Shown: positions 49,144-57,837 of the stretch, one piece after another
How the letters are laid out: each line of letters starts with the position of its first letter
Position numbering within the stretch: position 1 is the first letter of the stretch
Source: Actinomycetota bacterium
Lineage (GTDB): Bacteria > Actinomycetota > UBA4738 > HRBIN12
Direction of reading: 5' to 3'
Assembly (NCBI GenBank): GCA_035640355.1
Contig: DASQWI010000006.1
Location: 62,001 to 126,000, forward strand
Length of the DNA: 64,000 nucleotides
Position numbers and translations under genes: made by a program
Notes under the pieces: model-generated
Database searches by the model: none
What the model was told of the DNA's origin: nothing
The model's input: the letters and a program-made list of their open reading frames with translations, nothing else

Positions 49144-49884
49144 TCAGGCCAGGGCAAGCGCGGTGGCCAGAGCCAGTGTCTCGGAGAGCTCGACGGCGGC
49201 CCCGAACACGTCACCCGTCGTGCCGCCGAGGCGAACCGCCGCCCACCTGCCGACGATCGCGGTCCCCCCGGCCGCCACGATGACCATCGGCGGGAAGGCC
49301 GTCCCCACGGCGAGGACGCCGATCGCCACCGCCACGAGGGACGCTCCGGCACACGCGCGCCACCCGACGGCGCGCGTCCACGTGTGACGAGGTCCGACGT
49401 AGGGGAACGCCGCTGCCAGCGCGATCGCCGCGACGCGAGCCACGGCGCCGGCCGCGACGACCTCGGTCGGGAACGTTCCGTCCTCCGCCAGCGCGGCAAC
49501 GACCGAGATCTTGAGCACCAGGTCGAGGGCCAACGCGGTCCCGCCGAAAGCGCCCAGCCGCGGATCCCGCATCGCCTCCGCTGGGTCGCCTCCGGACAGC
49601 GCCGCGCCGACCCCGTCGGCCACGTCGGCGAGCCCGTCCAGGTGCAGCGCTCCGGTCACCAGAACGCCACTAGCTACGCCGATGACTCCGGCCACCATCG
49701 GCGGGAACGCGAGTGTCGCTCCCCACGCTGCCCCCGCGACGAGGGCCCCGACCCCCGCCCCGACGAGGGGGAACAGCAGCGCTCCATTCACGAGGTGGCG
49801 CGGGGCGATCGCCGCCCCGCGCCCAATCGGTATGGCCGTCAGGAACGTCACCGCCGCGAAGACCGATCGGCCGCCGCTACGCAC
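49144..49884 (-). CDS. cobS: adenosylcobinamide-GDP ribazoletransferase (cobalamin synthase)
   Basis: A 246-residue membrane enzyme joining adenosylcobinamide-GDP with alpha-ribazole (phosphate), the last assembly step of cobalamin. Family motifs ALHLDGLADVADGVGAALSG near residue 80 and GGTTGDVFGAAVEL near the C-terminus, with about six hydrophobic segments. GTG 49884 overlaps the cobT stop by 8 bases, so it is the last gene of the seven-gene cobalamin unit. The first ~10 residues precede the usual TFLTAIPIG start of the family. Confidence 0.95.
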   Translation of the reverse strand: MRSGGRSVFAAVTFLTAIPIGRGAAIAPRHLVNGALLFPLVGAGVGALVAGAAWGATLAFPPMVAGVIGVASGVLVTGALHLDGLADVADGVGAALSGGDPAEAMRDPRLGAFGGTALALDLVLKISVVAALAEDGTFPTEVVAAGAVARVAAIALAAAFPYVGPRHTWTRAVGWRACAGASLVAVAIGVLAVGTAFPPMVIVAAGGTAIVGRWAAVRLGGTTGDVFGAAVELSETLALATALALA

Positions 49885-50980
49885 GGCTCACTCCGGCCGT
49901 ATCGAACGTCGCCATGTCGCTCAACAGCGCGGTCGACGCGTTCACGAGGTGCAGGGCAAGCGCGGCACCCGACCCTTCGCCGAGCCGAAGGCCCAGATCG
50001 AGAAGCGGATCGAGACCGAGATCGTCGAGCACCAGGTTGTGCCCGGGCTCGGGTGACCGCGTCGCTGCGATCATAGAGTCGACGACGGGCGGCGCGAGCC
50101 GCGCAGCCCCGAGCGCCGCCGCTCCTGTCACGAACCCGTCGAGGACCACCGGCACGCGGCACGCTGCAGCACCGAGGATCACACCGACGAGGTAGGCGAT
50201 CTCGAGTCCTCCGACCGAGGCGAGGGTCTCCAGCGGGTCGCGTTTCGACCGGTCGTCGTCCAGGCCGTTCGCCGTGAGTGACCGCCGGACGACGTCGACC
50301 TTCCGCCGAACGCCTTCGTCGTCGACGCCGGTCCCCGGGCCGCATACAGCGGCGGCGTCGGCGGGCAGCAACGCGGCACAGATCACACCGGCCGTCGTGG
50401 TGTTGGCGATGCCCATGTCGCCGAGGGCGACGATCTCGATCCCGTCGCCGGCGAGCTCGTCCGCGAGCTCGATCCCGCGCGCCATGAGGCCGGCGAGCGT
50501 CGACGGATGCATCGCGGGACGGATCGTCATGTCGCTCGACCCGCGGACGCCGTCGACGATGTCACACCGGATGTCATGCGTCACGGGAGGATCGATCACG
50601 CCGACGTCGACGACGACCAAGCGGGCGCCCACGTCTCGAGCGAGAACGCAGGCCGCGGCCCCGCCCGCGTCGAAGTTCGCGAGCATCTCCGCGGTCACGG
50701 ATTGCGGATACGCGCTGACGCCCTCGGCGGCGACGCCGTGATCCGCCGCGGCGACGACGAGGGCCGCACGCGGGTGACGAGGTGGCACGGCGCCTCGGAT
50801 CGCCGCGATCCGGGACACCAGCTCCTCGAGTCGGCCGAGGCTCCCGCGCGGCTTGGTCTTCTCGTCGAGGAGCGCCTCGACGGTTCGCCGAACGTCATCG
50901 CTGGGAGGGCGAATCCGGGCGATGGTCTCGTTGATGGTCGTGCGAGCGTGCGCGGTGTCGTCCGCGACCTTCTCCCTCAC
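49877..50980 (-). CDS. cobT: nicotinate-nucleotide--dimethylbenzimidazole phosphoribosyltransferase
   Basis: A 367-residue enzyme that makes alpha-ribazole phosphate, the lower ligand of cobalamin. Motifs: KPRGSLGRLEELVSRIA, AAADHGVAAEGVSAYPQSVT, LGDMGIANTTTAGVICAALL and, at the catalytic end, RLGEGSGAALALHLV with the conserved Glu. The start is GTG 50980, overlapping the cobU stop (GTGA). It uses free dimethylbenzimidazole; no bluB is in the window, so the base must come from elsewhere or be imported. Confidence 0.96.
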   Translation of the reverse strand: MREKVADDTAHARTTINETIARIRPPSDDVRRTVEALLDEKTKPRGSLGRLEELVSRIAAIRGAVPPRHPRAALVVAAADHGVAAEGVSAYPQSVTAEMLANFDAGGAAACVLARDVGARLVVVDVGVIDPPVTHDIRCDIVDGVRGSSDMTIRPAMHPSTLAGLMARGIELADELAGDGIEIVALGDMGIANTTTAGVICAALLPADAAAVCGPGTGVDDEGVRRKVDVVRRSLTANGLDDDRSKRDPLETLASVGGLEIAYLVGVILGAAACRVPVVLDGFVTGAAALGAARLAPPVVDSMIAATRSPEPGHNLVLDDLGLDPLLDLGLRLGEGSGAALALHLVNASTALLSDMATFDTAGVSRA

Positions 50981-51507
50981 GCCGTCTCCGGCGGTGCCAG
51001 CGCCACTGCGCGCCCGGCAACCATCAGGTACGAGCGATCGGCAACGCGCGCGAACACCGCGTTCACCTCGCCGAGCACGTCGCGGTAGCGACGGGCCAGC
51101 GCGTTCGTCGGCACGATCCCCAGGCCCACCTCGTTGCTCACCACGACGGCGTGTTCGGATCTCGTAGCGAGCGTGCGGGCGACGTCCTCCGCCTCGGCGA
51201 CGATCGCAGTGTCGCCGAGCCGAGCTTCAAGAGCGTTCGACACCCAGAGCGTGAGACAGTCCAGCACGACCGCCACGTCGTCCCCGAGCGAATCGATCGC
51301 GCCGGCGAGCTCCACGGGCGCCTCGACGGTCTGCCACTCAGATGGGCGCGCCTCCTGGTGACGCCTGATCCGCTCGGTCATCTCATCGTCACGCGCCTCA
51401 GCGGTGACGACGACGACGACGATGGGGGATCCAAACGTCGTCGCGAGCCGCACCGCGAGGGCCGACTTCCCGCTCCGAGCGCCACCGAGCACGAACGTGA
51501 GTGCCAT
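50977..51507 (-). CDS. cobU: adenosylcobinamide kinase/guanylyltransferase
   Basis: A 176-residue bifunctional enzyme that phosphorylates adenosylcobinamide and then attaches GMP. The P-loop is FVLGGARSGKSALA, the guanylyl-accepting His is in RIRRHQEARPSEW, and VVSNEVGLGIVP closes the active site. Normal family length. ATG 51507 overlaps the cobO stop by one base; its own stop overlaps cobT. The chain btuFCD-cobO-cobU-cobT-cobS forms a salvage route from imported corrinoid to adenosylcobalamin. The symbol cobP is used for the same enzyme in other species. Confidence 0.95.
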   Translation of the reverse strand: MALTFVLGGARSGKSALAVRLATTFGSPIVVVVVTAEARDDEMTERIRRHQEARPSEWQTVEAPVELAGAIDSLGDDVAVVLDCLTLWVSNALEARLGDTAIVAEAEDVARTLATRSEHAVVVSNEVGLGIVPTNALARRYRDVLGEVNAVFARVADRSYLMVAGRAVALAPPETA

Positions 51508-52076
51508 CAGAACTCGATCCCTCGCACCGCACCGATTCCGGAGTCGAACGCGTGTTTCACGTTGACCATCTCCGTGACGGTGTCGGCGACCTCTCGAAGG
51601 CGGTCGGGCGCGTCGCGTCCCGTCGCCACGACGTTGACGTGCTGTGGGCGGTTCCGGATCGTCTCGACGACGTCGCTCTCGTCGATCCATCCCCAGTTGA
51701 TCGGGTACGTCACCTCGTCGAGCACGACCAACTCGTGCTCGCCGCCGCGGATCATCCGGCTCCCCGAACGCCACGCCTCGCGCGCGATCGCTTCCGTGCA
51801 TTCCATGTCGGTCGAGTCCCACGTGAAGCCGTCGCCGATCGACCACCAGTCGAAGCCGAGGCGCCGTCCCGAGGCCTCTTCGCCGGTTCGCCACCGATCG
51901 TCCTTCACGAACTGAACGACGCACACGCGCCACCCCCGGGCCACCGCGCGCATGGCGATCCCCATAGCCGCCGACGTCTTTCCCTTCCCGTCGCCGGTGT
52001 GCACGAGGACGCGCGAGGCCACGCGCGTTCGTCCGGGTCGAGGTCCTCGGCGCGGCGGTTCGGAGGCCGTGGTCAT
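51507..52076 (-). CDS. cobO: cob(I)alamin/corrinoid adenosyltransferase, CobO/BtuR type
   Basis: A 189-residue enzyme that transfers the 5'-deoxyadenosyl group of ATP to reduced corrinoid. The P-loop VLVHTGDGKGKTSAAMGIAM is at the N-terminus; VVQFVKDDRWRTGEE, VVLDEVTYPINWGW and NVVATGRDAPDRLREVADT follow, as in CobA/CobO/BtuR. The first ~20 residues are basic and disordered-looking. ATG 52076 overlaps the btuD stop. An ATG 13 codons upstream lies within btuD and is less likely. Confidence 0.95.
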   Translation of the reverse strand: MTTASEPPRRGPRPGRTRVASRVLVHTGDGKGKTSAAMGIAMRAVARGWRVCVVQFVKDDRWRTGEEASGRRLGFDWWSIGDGFTWDSTDMECTEAIAREAWRSGSRMIRGGEHELVVLDEVTYPINWGWIDESDVVETIRNRPQHVNVVATGRDAPDRLREVADTVTEMVNVKHAFDSGIGAVRGIEF

Positions 52077-52876
52077 CGGTGGTCGCTCCCGCGCGATGAC
52101 GGGACGATTGCCCACCCGAGGTCGCCCTCATCGATGACCTGAACGCTCGCCCCGAAGTGCTCCGAGATGACGGCGGCGTCCAGGACCTCGTTCCGCGTAC
52201 CCGTCGCGACGACGCGGCCCCCCGACAACAGGACGAACCGGTCGGAGAACCGCCCGGCGAGCGTGAGGTCGTGCATCGCCGACACCACGGTGAGGCGTTC
52301 CTGTCGTCGAAGCTCGTCGACGAGCTCCAGCACGCGTACCTGGTGCCCGAGGTCGAGGCCGGTGGTGGGCTCGTCGAGGAGCAACAGCGGCGCTTCCTGC
52401 GCGAGGGCGCGCGCCAGGACCGCGCGTTGTAGCTCGCCGCCCGAAAGCGTGTCCAGACGGCGATCGGCCGCCCACGCGAGATCGAGGCGCTCGAGTGCCG
52501 AATCCGTCGCCGCGACGTCGGCGCGGCCCTCGGCGCCGAGCGGACCGACGTGAGGCGTCCGCCCCAGCAGCACGTACCGGCGGACCGTCATCGCCTCCGG
52601 GATAACGGGGTTCTGTGGAACGAGGGCCACCGAACGCGCCCGCTCACGGCGCCGATGCTCCTCGATCCGCCGTCCGAACAGCTCGACCGAGCCATCCCGG
52701 TCGACGAGTCCGGCGCACGCGTGCAGGAGCGTGGTCTTTCCTGCGCCGTTCGGTCCGACGACGCAGGTCCACGAGCCCATGGGGACGTCGAGCGAGACGT
52801 CGCGAAGGACCTCGCGGCCCCCGAGGCGGACGGCGAGCTCGCGCAGACGGAGGGCACTCCCGACGCCCGCCGTCAC
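52073..52876 (-). CDS. btuD: corrinoid ABC transporter ATP-binding protein
   Basis: A 267-residue ABC ATPase. Walker A is VVGPNGAGKTTLLHACAG, Q-loop ALVPQNPVIPEAM, signature TLSGGELQRAVLARAL, Walker B LLLLDEPTTGLDL and H-loop SAMHDLTLAGRFSD. This is the FepC/BtuD class that powers uptake of corrinoids, heme or siderophores; the riboswitch and cob genes in the same unit point to corrinoids. GTG 52876 overlaps the btuC stop (GTGA). A longer frame upstream is not coding. Confidence 0.94.
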   Translation of the reverse strand: MTAGVGSALRLRELAVRLGGREVLRDVSLDVPMGSWTCVVGPNGAGKTTLLHACAGLVDRDGSVELFGRRIEEHRRRERARSVALVPQNPVIPEAMTVRRYVLLGRTPHVGPLGAEGRADVAATDSALERLDLAWAADRRLDTLSGGELQRAVLARALAQEAPLLLLDEPTTGLDLGHQVRVLELVDELRRQERLTVVSAMHDLTLAGRFSDRFVLLSGGRVVATGTRNEVLDAAVISEHFGASVQVIDEGDLGWAIVPSSRGSDHR

Positions 52877-53880
52877 GTCAGCCTCCCCGCGTTCCGTCGA
52901 AGTGCGAACAGGAAGAACGGCGCCCCGACGAACGCCGTGATCACGCCGATCGGTATCTCGGCCGGCGCCACGACGGTCCGCGCAAGGACGTCGACGAGGA
53001 TCACGAACGATGCTCCGAACAGGACCGAGAGCGGCAACACATGGCGATACGAGGTCCCTGAGAGCAGCCGAACCGTGTGCGGCACGATGATGCCGACGAA
53101 GCCGATCAGCCCGGCGACGGAAACCGCGGCGGCCGTAGCCAGCGACGCGGCGACGACGACGATCGTCCGGAGCCGGCCGACGTTCAAGCCGAGGCTCTCG
53201 GCCTCGAGGTCGCCCACCTCGATGACATCGAGCAGCCGGCGCACCGTCCACAGCGTCGCGACCGCCAGGAGCACGGAGGGCAGCGCGATCCGAACGTCGT
53301 CCCATCCGGCCGTGCCGAGCCGTCCGAGGATCCAGCTGTACACCTGCCGCAGCGTCTCGGACCGCTGCTGCTGGATGAACGTCTGCACCGCCGTGAGGAA
53401 GGACGCGACCGCGATCCCGCCGAGCACCAGGCTGGTGGCCGAACGACCGCCCAGCGCCGAACGGCCGAGCGAATAGGCGAGTCCGACCCCGCCGATCGCC
53501 CCGGCGAACGCGGCGAGCGGCACGGTCACGGCGAACGCATCCGACGGCCCGAACGCGACGGAGATCGTCGCTCCGAGGCCGGCCCCGGCGGCGGCGCCAA
53601 GAAGGTACGGGTCGGCCAACGGGTTGCGGAACACGGCCTGGTAGGCGGCGCCCGATGCCGAGAGCGAGGCGCCGACCAGCGCCGCGACGACGACGCGAGG
53701 CAGCCGCAGGTTGGCCAGGATGGCTGCGTCCTGATCGGAAACCGACGTCGCACCGCCGAACGACACGGCCCACCGCAGAACGGCGCTCGGCGAGATGTGA
53801 GCCGGGCCCACGAGGATCCCCACCACGATCGAGGCAACCAGCACGGACGCCCCGATCGCCGCGGACGACGCTCTTCTCAT
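52873..53880 (-). CDS. btuC: corrinoid ABC transporter permease
   Basis: A 335-residue FecCD/BtuC family permease with about ten membrane segments. Typical marks: LRLPRVVVAALVGASLSASG, AVFRNPLADPYLLGAAAGAG, EAESLGLNVGRLR (coupling region), GLIGFVGIIVPHTVRLLSG and EIPIGVITAFVGAPFFLFAL near the end. It forms the dimeric membrane channel with BtuD. ATG 53880 overlaps the btuF stop. Substrate assignment to corrinoid rests on operon context. Confidence 0.94.
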   Translation of the reverse strand: MRRASSAAIGASVLVASIVVGILVGPAHISPSAVLRWAVSFGGATSVSDQDAAILANLRLPRVVVAALVGASLSASGAAYQAVFRNPLADPYLLGAAAGAGLGATISVAFGPSDAFAVTVPLAAFAGAIGGVGLAYSLGRSALGGRSATSLVLGGIAVASFLTAVQTFIQQQRSETLRQVYSWILGRLGTAGWDDVRIALPSVLLAVATLWTVRRLLDVIEVGDLEAESLGLNVGRLRTIVVVAASLATAAAVSVAGLIGFVGIIVPHTVRLLSGTSYRHVLPLSVLFGASFVILVDVLARTVVAPAEIPIGVITAFVGAPFFLFALRRNAGRLT

Positions 53881-54812
53881 GCCGCCTCCGCCTCTACGTC
53901 GGAGACGGCGTCGGCGATCGTCCGTAGGTACTCGACGATACGAGGACCCCACCGCGATGCGACGTCGTCGTCGAGCGGGACGACGTCCCTCCTTCGAACG
54001 GCGGTGATGCTGCTCCATCCCGGTCGTTCGGCGACGGTTGCCGGCGACTGCCCGCAGCACTTCGTATCGGCGAGGAAGATCAGATCCGGATCTGCGCGGA
54101 TCACGTACTCGGCGGAGAGCTGCGGATAGCCGCCGCCGCCGGCGGCGGCGTCCGCGATGTTCTCCAAGCCGACCAGGCCGTAGAGCTGACCGATGAACGT
54201 GTGCGAGGTTACCGAGTAATACGTGTCGTCGAGCTCGTGATAGAAGGTGAGCGGCGGCTGCGGCATCTCGACCGACGAAACGATCGAGTCGACCTCGGTG
54301 CGCATGTCGTCGACGACGGACGTCGCCGCTTCGGCGTTGCCAGTCGCCCGCCCCAGCTGTTCGATCTGCTCGTACGCGTCATCGAGCTTCGTGGCGGCCG
54401 GTTGCAACATCGTGGTGATCCCTAGGCCCTCGAGGGTCGACCCAAGGTCGCCGGGCTCCGTCGAGTACACGACGAGGTCGGGCTCGTAGGACGCGATGGC
54501 CTCGACGTTGGGCTCGAACCCGGACAGCTCCGTCGTCGGAGCGCCGGCCGGGAAGTTGGACTGGTCGTCGACGGCGATCACCTGATCGTCCGCGCCGATA
54601 GCGAACAGCATCTCGGTGGCCGTCGGCGACAGCGAGATGATCCGCTCGGGGCGTTCGTCGATCGTGACGTCGCCGTTTGCCGTCGTCACCGTGACCGGGA
54701 ACGCGGCCCCGGCGGACGGCCTCGTCGATTCGACATCGGCTTCACCGTCCGACGCGCACGCGGCCGCCACCACCGCGACCGAGACAACCAACAGAACAAG
54801 ACGTCGTCCCAT
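53877..54812 (-). CDS. btuF: corrinoid ABC transporter substrate-binding lipoprotein
   Basis: A 311-residue periplasmic-binding-protein-like lipoprotein: signal MGRRLVLLVVSVAVVAAAC with lipobox Cys19. The mature part has the helical-backbone cluster A-II fold: ERIISLSPTATEMLFAIGAD, SNFPAGAPTTELSGFEPNVE, AIASYEPDLVVYSTE. It delivers substrate to BtuCD. It is the first gene of the cobalamin unit, directly behind the riboswitch, which supports a corrinoid rather than siderophore ligand. The start is ATG 54812; a longer in-frame extension runs into the riboswitch. Confidence 0.93.
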   Translation of the reverse strand: MGRRLVLLVVSVAVVAAACASDGEADVESTRPSAGAAFPVTVTTANGDVTIDERPERIISLSPTATEMLFAIGADDQVIAVDDQSNFPAGAPTTELSGFEPNVEAIASYEPDLVVYSTEPGDLGSTLEGLGITTMLQPAATKLDDAYEQIEQLGRATGNAEAATSVVDDMRTEVDSIVSSVEMPQPPLTFYHELDDTYYSVTSHTFIGQLYGLVGLENIADAAAGGGGYPQLSAEYVIRADPDLIFLADTKCCGQSPATVAERPGWSSITAVRRRDVVPLDDDVASRWGPRIVEYLRTIADAVSDVEAEAA

Positions 54813-54884
54813 GCGCCCTCCTTCCGACCGGAGAGCGCGATGGGAACTGGGTCGAACCGCCCACGAACCGCCCTTCCGTCGAGG

Positions 54885-55060
54885 ACCGTCATCCGCGCCA
54901 CGGAGGAGGCGACCCGACTCGTCCCCCGGAGCGGGGGCTTCACGGTTGCGCGACAGTGCCGGATTCGAACCGGTCTTCGCTTGACTCCGCAGCACTCGAG
55001 CCCGTGCTCGAGCGAGCGTGTTGTAACACCGTGACGCCGAGGCAGCAACAGAGCAGGACG
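54885..55060 (-). promoter_or_regulatory. cobalamin riboswitch
   Basis: In the leader of btuF on the minus strand. The core reads AGTCAAGCGAAGACCGGT then TCGAATCCGG (54959-54973), followed by the B12 box GCACTGTCGCGCAACCGTGA (about 54959-54940), and a GC-rich stem CCCCCGC-TCC-GGGGG further down. This matches the conserved cobalamin aptamer core (GGGAA..CCGGTG..AATCCGGC..ACTGT.CGCAAC). Ends are approximate. In actinobacteria such elements repress cob/btu expression when adenosylcobalamin is plentiful. The remainder of the 54813-55126 gap holds the expression platform and the btuF ribosome-binding site. Confidence 0.9.
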
Positions 55061-55126
55061 TCCCTCGGCATCACCAAAGGTATGAGCGGAGTTCGGGCGA
55101 ACCGATCGCGCTGCGGGAGGTCGCGA

Positions 55127-55774
55127 CTATTCCACGAGGCCGCTGCGGATGGCGATCGCGACGGCCTGAGCGCGGTCGTTGGCGCCGAGCTTCTCGAAGA
55201 TCCGCTCGAGGTGCGTCTTCACCGTGTGGGGCGAGATCCCCAGGTCGTGGGCGACCTCTTTGGTCGTGGCACCGTACGCAACCTTCTGGAGGATCTCCTT
55301 CTCCCGACGCGACAGCGGCGGCGACTCCACGCGCTTCTCGGCGAGCTGGACCTCCTCGATGAATGCTCGAGTGAGCTGGGGGTGGATCACGGCCTTGCCT
55401 TCAAGGGCCAAGCGGGCGGCGTTCACGAGCTCCTCCGCGGACGCGTCCTTCAGCAGGTATCCGGAGACGCCGGCCTGGATCGCTTCGGAGATCGAAGCGC
55501 GGGACTCGTCGACCGTGAACAAGATGACCCGTGTTGTTGGCGAGGCTTCCCGAATCGCCTTGGTCGCGTCGATCCCGTTCATGCCGGGCATCCGCACGTC
55601 CATGAACACGATGTCCGGATTGAGCTCGCCGACCTTGATGACGGCGTCCTCTCCGCTCTCGGCCTCCCCGACGATCAGGACGTCCTTGGCCAGATCCAGG
55701 GCGGCGTGGAGCCCTTCCCGCGTGACGGGATGGTCGTCCACGATGAGCACGCGGATCTTCTGTTCGTCGCTCAT
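55127..55774 (-). CDS. NarL/LuxR-family response regulator
   Basis: A 215-residue two-component regulator. The receiver has acidic pair Asp13-Asp14 (LIVDDHPVTRE), phospho-acceptor Asp59 (VFMDVRMPGMNG), Thr in ILFTVDESRAS and Lys109 in GYLLKDASAEEL. The LuxR helix-turn-helix (about 150-212) is LSRREKEILQKVAYG, TTKEVAHDLGISPHTVKTHL. No kinase is adjacent; two orphan kinases are in the window but far away. The start is ATG 55774; a longer frame upstream overlaps the divergent DUF59 gene and is rejected. Confidence 0.95.
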   Translation of the reverse strand: MSDEQKIRVLIVDDHPVTREGLHAALDLAKDVLIVGEAESGEDAVIKVGELNPDIVFMDVRMPGMNGIDATKAIREASPTTRVILFTVDESRASISEAIQAGVSGYLLKDASAEELVNAARLALEGKAVIHPQLTRAFIEEVQLAEKRVESPPLSRREKEILQKVAYGATTKEVAHDLGISPHTVKTHLERIFEKLGANDRAQAVAIAIRSGLVE

Positions 55775-55846
55775 GGATCTCACGGAATAGTCGTTGGCCG
55801 AAGAGCGTCCATAGGATAGAGGCAGAAGTCCGTCGAAGGAACGAGG

Positions 55847-56239
55847 ATGTACGTGGACGAAACCCGCGAATCCGTGATCGAGGCCGAACAAGAGGGCGTG
55901 GCCGCCGCCGGAGACGCCGACCGTGCCCCCGGCGAGGTCGTCTCCGAGGACCGGGTCCTCGAGGCTCTCAAGCACGTCGTGGACCCCGAGTTGGGCATCA
56001 ATATCGTGGACCTTGGCCTCGTCTACGACGTGGACATCTCGCAGGAGGGCTTCGTTCACGTCGAGTACACGCTGACGACCATGGGCTGCCCGATCGGACC
56101 GCTGATCGAACAGCAGATGCAGTCGTTGATGGCCAACGTGCCGGGGGTGTCGGGGTTCGACGCCGAGATGGTCCTTCGGCCCCCGTGGAGCCCCGAGATG
56201 ATGTCGGAAGAGGCCAAGGCGGCTCTGGGCTACTTCTGA
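55847..56239 (+). CDS. DUF59/MIP18-like Fe-S assembly protein (SufT-like)
   Basis: A 130-residue protein. After a ~30-residue acidic N-terminus comes the DUF59 domain: RVLEALKHVVDPELGINIVD, LGLVYDVDISQEGFVHVEYT, TTMGCPIGPLIEQQMQSLM with a conserved Cys. Actinobacterial suf operons usually end with such a gene (sufT), which assists Fe-S maturation; here it lies about 1.6 kb upstream of sufB with a rhodanese in between. The start is ATG 55847. Divergent from the response regulator. Confidence 0.88.
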   Translation: MYVDETRESVIEAEQEGVAAAGDADRAPGEVVSEDRVLEALKHVVDPELGINIVDLGLVYDVDISQEGFVHVEYTLTTMGCPIGPLIEQQMQSLMANVPGVSGFDAEMVLRPPWSPEMMSEEAKAALGYF

Positions 56240-56361
56240 GCCCCCCGGCGGCCGGTGGCCGCGAGCGACGGCCGTATTGACACTCGCGAGGACCGACGAT
56301 TGACTCGCACCTGCAATTCCTAGCTCGCGGGTCGGAAATCGCTTTCGCGGAAGGAGTGGGC

Positions 56362-57204
56362 ATGGCCGGATACAAGAACCCCGATGCGCTGGTCGAGACC
56401 GACTGGCTCGAGGCGCACCTGAACGACGAGAACGTCAGGGTCATCGAGGTCGACGAGGACACCTCCGCGTACGACAAGGGGCATGTCGCGGGCGCGATTG
56501 GATGGAACTGGAACAGCGACCTGCACACGAAGGTCGGACGCGACTACGTCAGCCGGGCGGAACTTTCGCAACTGCTCTCGCGGGCAGGCGTCGGCGATGA
56601 CACCACGGTCGTGCTGTACGGCGGCAACAACAACTGGTTCGCGGCGTACGCGTACTGGATCGTGAAGCTCCGCGGGTTCGACAACGTGAAGCTCGTCAAC
56701 GGCGGCCGCAAGAAATGGGAGTTGGAGAGCCGGGAGCTCACGCAGGACGTCCCGTCGTACCAGCCCACGGGGATCACGCTGACGGCGCCCGAGCGGGACG
56801 AGATCCGAGCCCTCCGCGACCAGGTGCTGTCGAAGCTCGCGGACGCCACGTTCGTGGACGTTCGCTCGCCCGAGGAGTTCCGGGGGGAGAAGCTCGCGCC
56901 GGATCACCTGCCGCAAGAGCAGGCACAGGTGCCGGGACACATCCCCGGCGCGGCGAACGTTCCGTGGGCGAAGGCCGCGAACGAGGACGGGACGTTCAAG
57001 AGCGCAGACGAGCTGCGGGCTCTGTACGACGCGGAGGGCGTGACCGACGACCGTGAGATCATCGCGTACTGCCGGATCGGCGAGCGGAGCTCGCACACGT
57101 GGTTCGCGCTTACCGAGCTGCTCGGCTACCGCAACGTCAAGAACTACGACGGCTCGTGGACCGAGTACGGCTCGCTCGTCGGGGCGCCGGTCGACAAGGG
57201 GTAG
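56362..57204 (+). CDS. tandem rhodanese sulfurtransferase
   Basis: A 280-residue thiosulfate sulfurtransferase with two rhodanese domains. The first (about 10-130) lacks an active-site Cys (LYGGNNNWFAAYAYW). The second holds catalytic Cys237 in IAYCRIGERSSHTWFAL, the CRxGxR loop of thiosulfate-specific enzymes. It matches the actinobacterial CysA/SseA type. Start ATG 56362 has AAGGAG 5 bases before it; GTG 56356 overlaps that site and is unlikely. Placement between the SufT-like gene and sufB suggests a sulfur-handling role for Fe-S assembly; that link is inference. Confidence 0.94.
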   Translation: MAGYKNPDALVETDWLEAHLNDENVRVIEVDEDTSAYDKGHVAGAIGWNWNSDLHTKVGRDYVSRAELSQLLSRAGVGDDTTVVLYGGNNNWFAAYAYWIVKLRGFDNVKLVNGGRKKWELESRELTQDVPSYQPTGITLTAPERDEIRALRDQVLSKLADATFVDVRSPEEFRGEKLAPDHLPQEQAQVPGHIPGAANVPWAKAANEDGTFKSADELRALYDAEGVTDDREIIAYCRIGERSSHTWFALTELLGYRNVKNYDGSWTEYGSLVGAPVDKG

Positions 57205-57265
57205 TCGGTTCGCCGAGCGCGACGGCAGGCGTAGTGCGACGGGCCCGTGGGTAGCATGCCGTTCG

Positions 57266-57685
57266 ATGAGGTTCGACCGCGCCATGCGGATGGCCACGTT
57301 CGTGTTGGTGGCAGCGATCCTTGCCGTCGGGACCGCGTGTGATACCGACGCGGCAATCTCCGACCTGCAACGCTCGGCCGATGACGCGCTGGATGCACTG
57401 GCCACCGTGCGCGATCGGGTCGAGGAGGCCGCGGAGCCGATCGTCGACGAGATCAGCGCGGGCATCGATGACATCTCCGCCGAACTCGATCGCGTCGCCG
57501 ACCTGTCCGGAGAGCGTGCGCAGGAGGCGTATCGGGAGCTCGAGCGCCGCGCTGCCGAGCTCCAGGCCGATGCCGAGGCCGCGGGCGAGGACGCGACGGG
57601 CGAGGCCCGGCAGGCGTGGGAGCAGCTGCAGGATGCGCTGGCCGAGCTCAGGGCGCAGATCCAGGAGGCCATGGAGCGGGGGTGA
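57266..57685 (+). CDS. lipoprotein with helical coiled-coil body
   Basis: A 139-residue exported protein. The N-terminus MRFDRAMRMATFVLVAAILA followed by VGTAC gives a lipobox, so it is probably lipid-anchored. The mature part is almost entirely heptad-rich, acidic helix (DRVEEAAEPIVDEISAGIDD, ERRAAELQADAEAAGEDATG). Resembles small actinobacterial envelope spacers; no family recognised. ATG 57266. Lies before sufB but separated by 152 bases, so not clearly part of that operon. Confidence 0.7.
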   Translation: MRFDRAMRMATFVLVAAILAVGTACDTDAAISDLQRSADDALDALATVRDRVEEAAEPIVDEISAGIDDISAELDRVADLSGERAQEAYRELERRAAELQADAEAAGEDATGEARQAWEQLQDALAELRAQIQEAMERG

Positions 57686-57837
57686 CCTCGGTCTCCGAGA
57701 ACAGCGGAGTGGCAGCCTCCTGACCTGCGGAAACGCTCGGCCGTAATCCGATCACGCAGATAGACTTTGGTCGTCGGACGCGGGTATCCTGGATGGGACG
57801 GAACCCGCCATCCGTGGGCAGTCGGAAAGGATTCCCC

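Noticed and set aside
57762-57790. Promoter-like TTGGTC and TATCCT before sufB
   Set aside because: The spacer is only 12 bases, too short for a sigma-70 promoter; no confident call.
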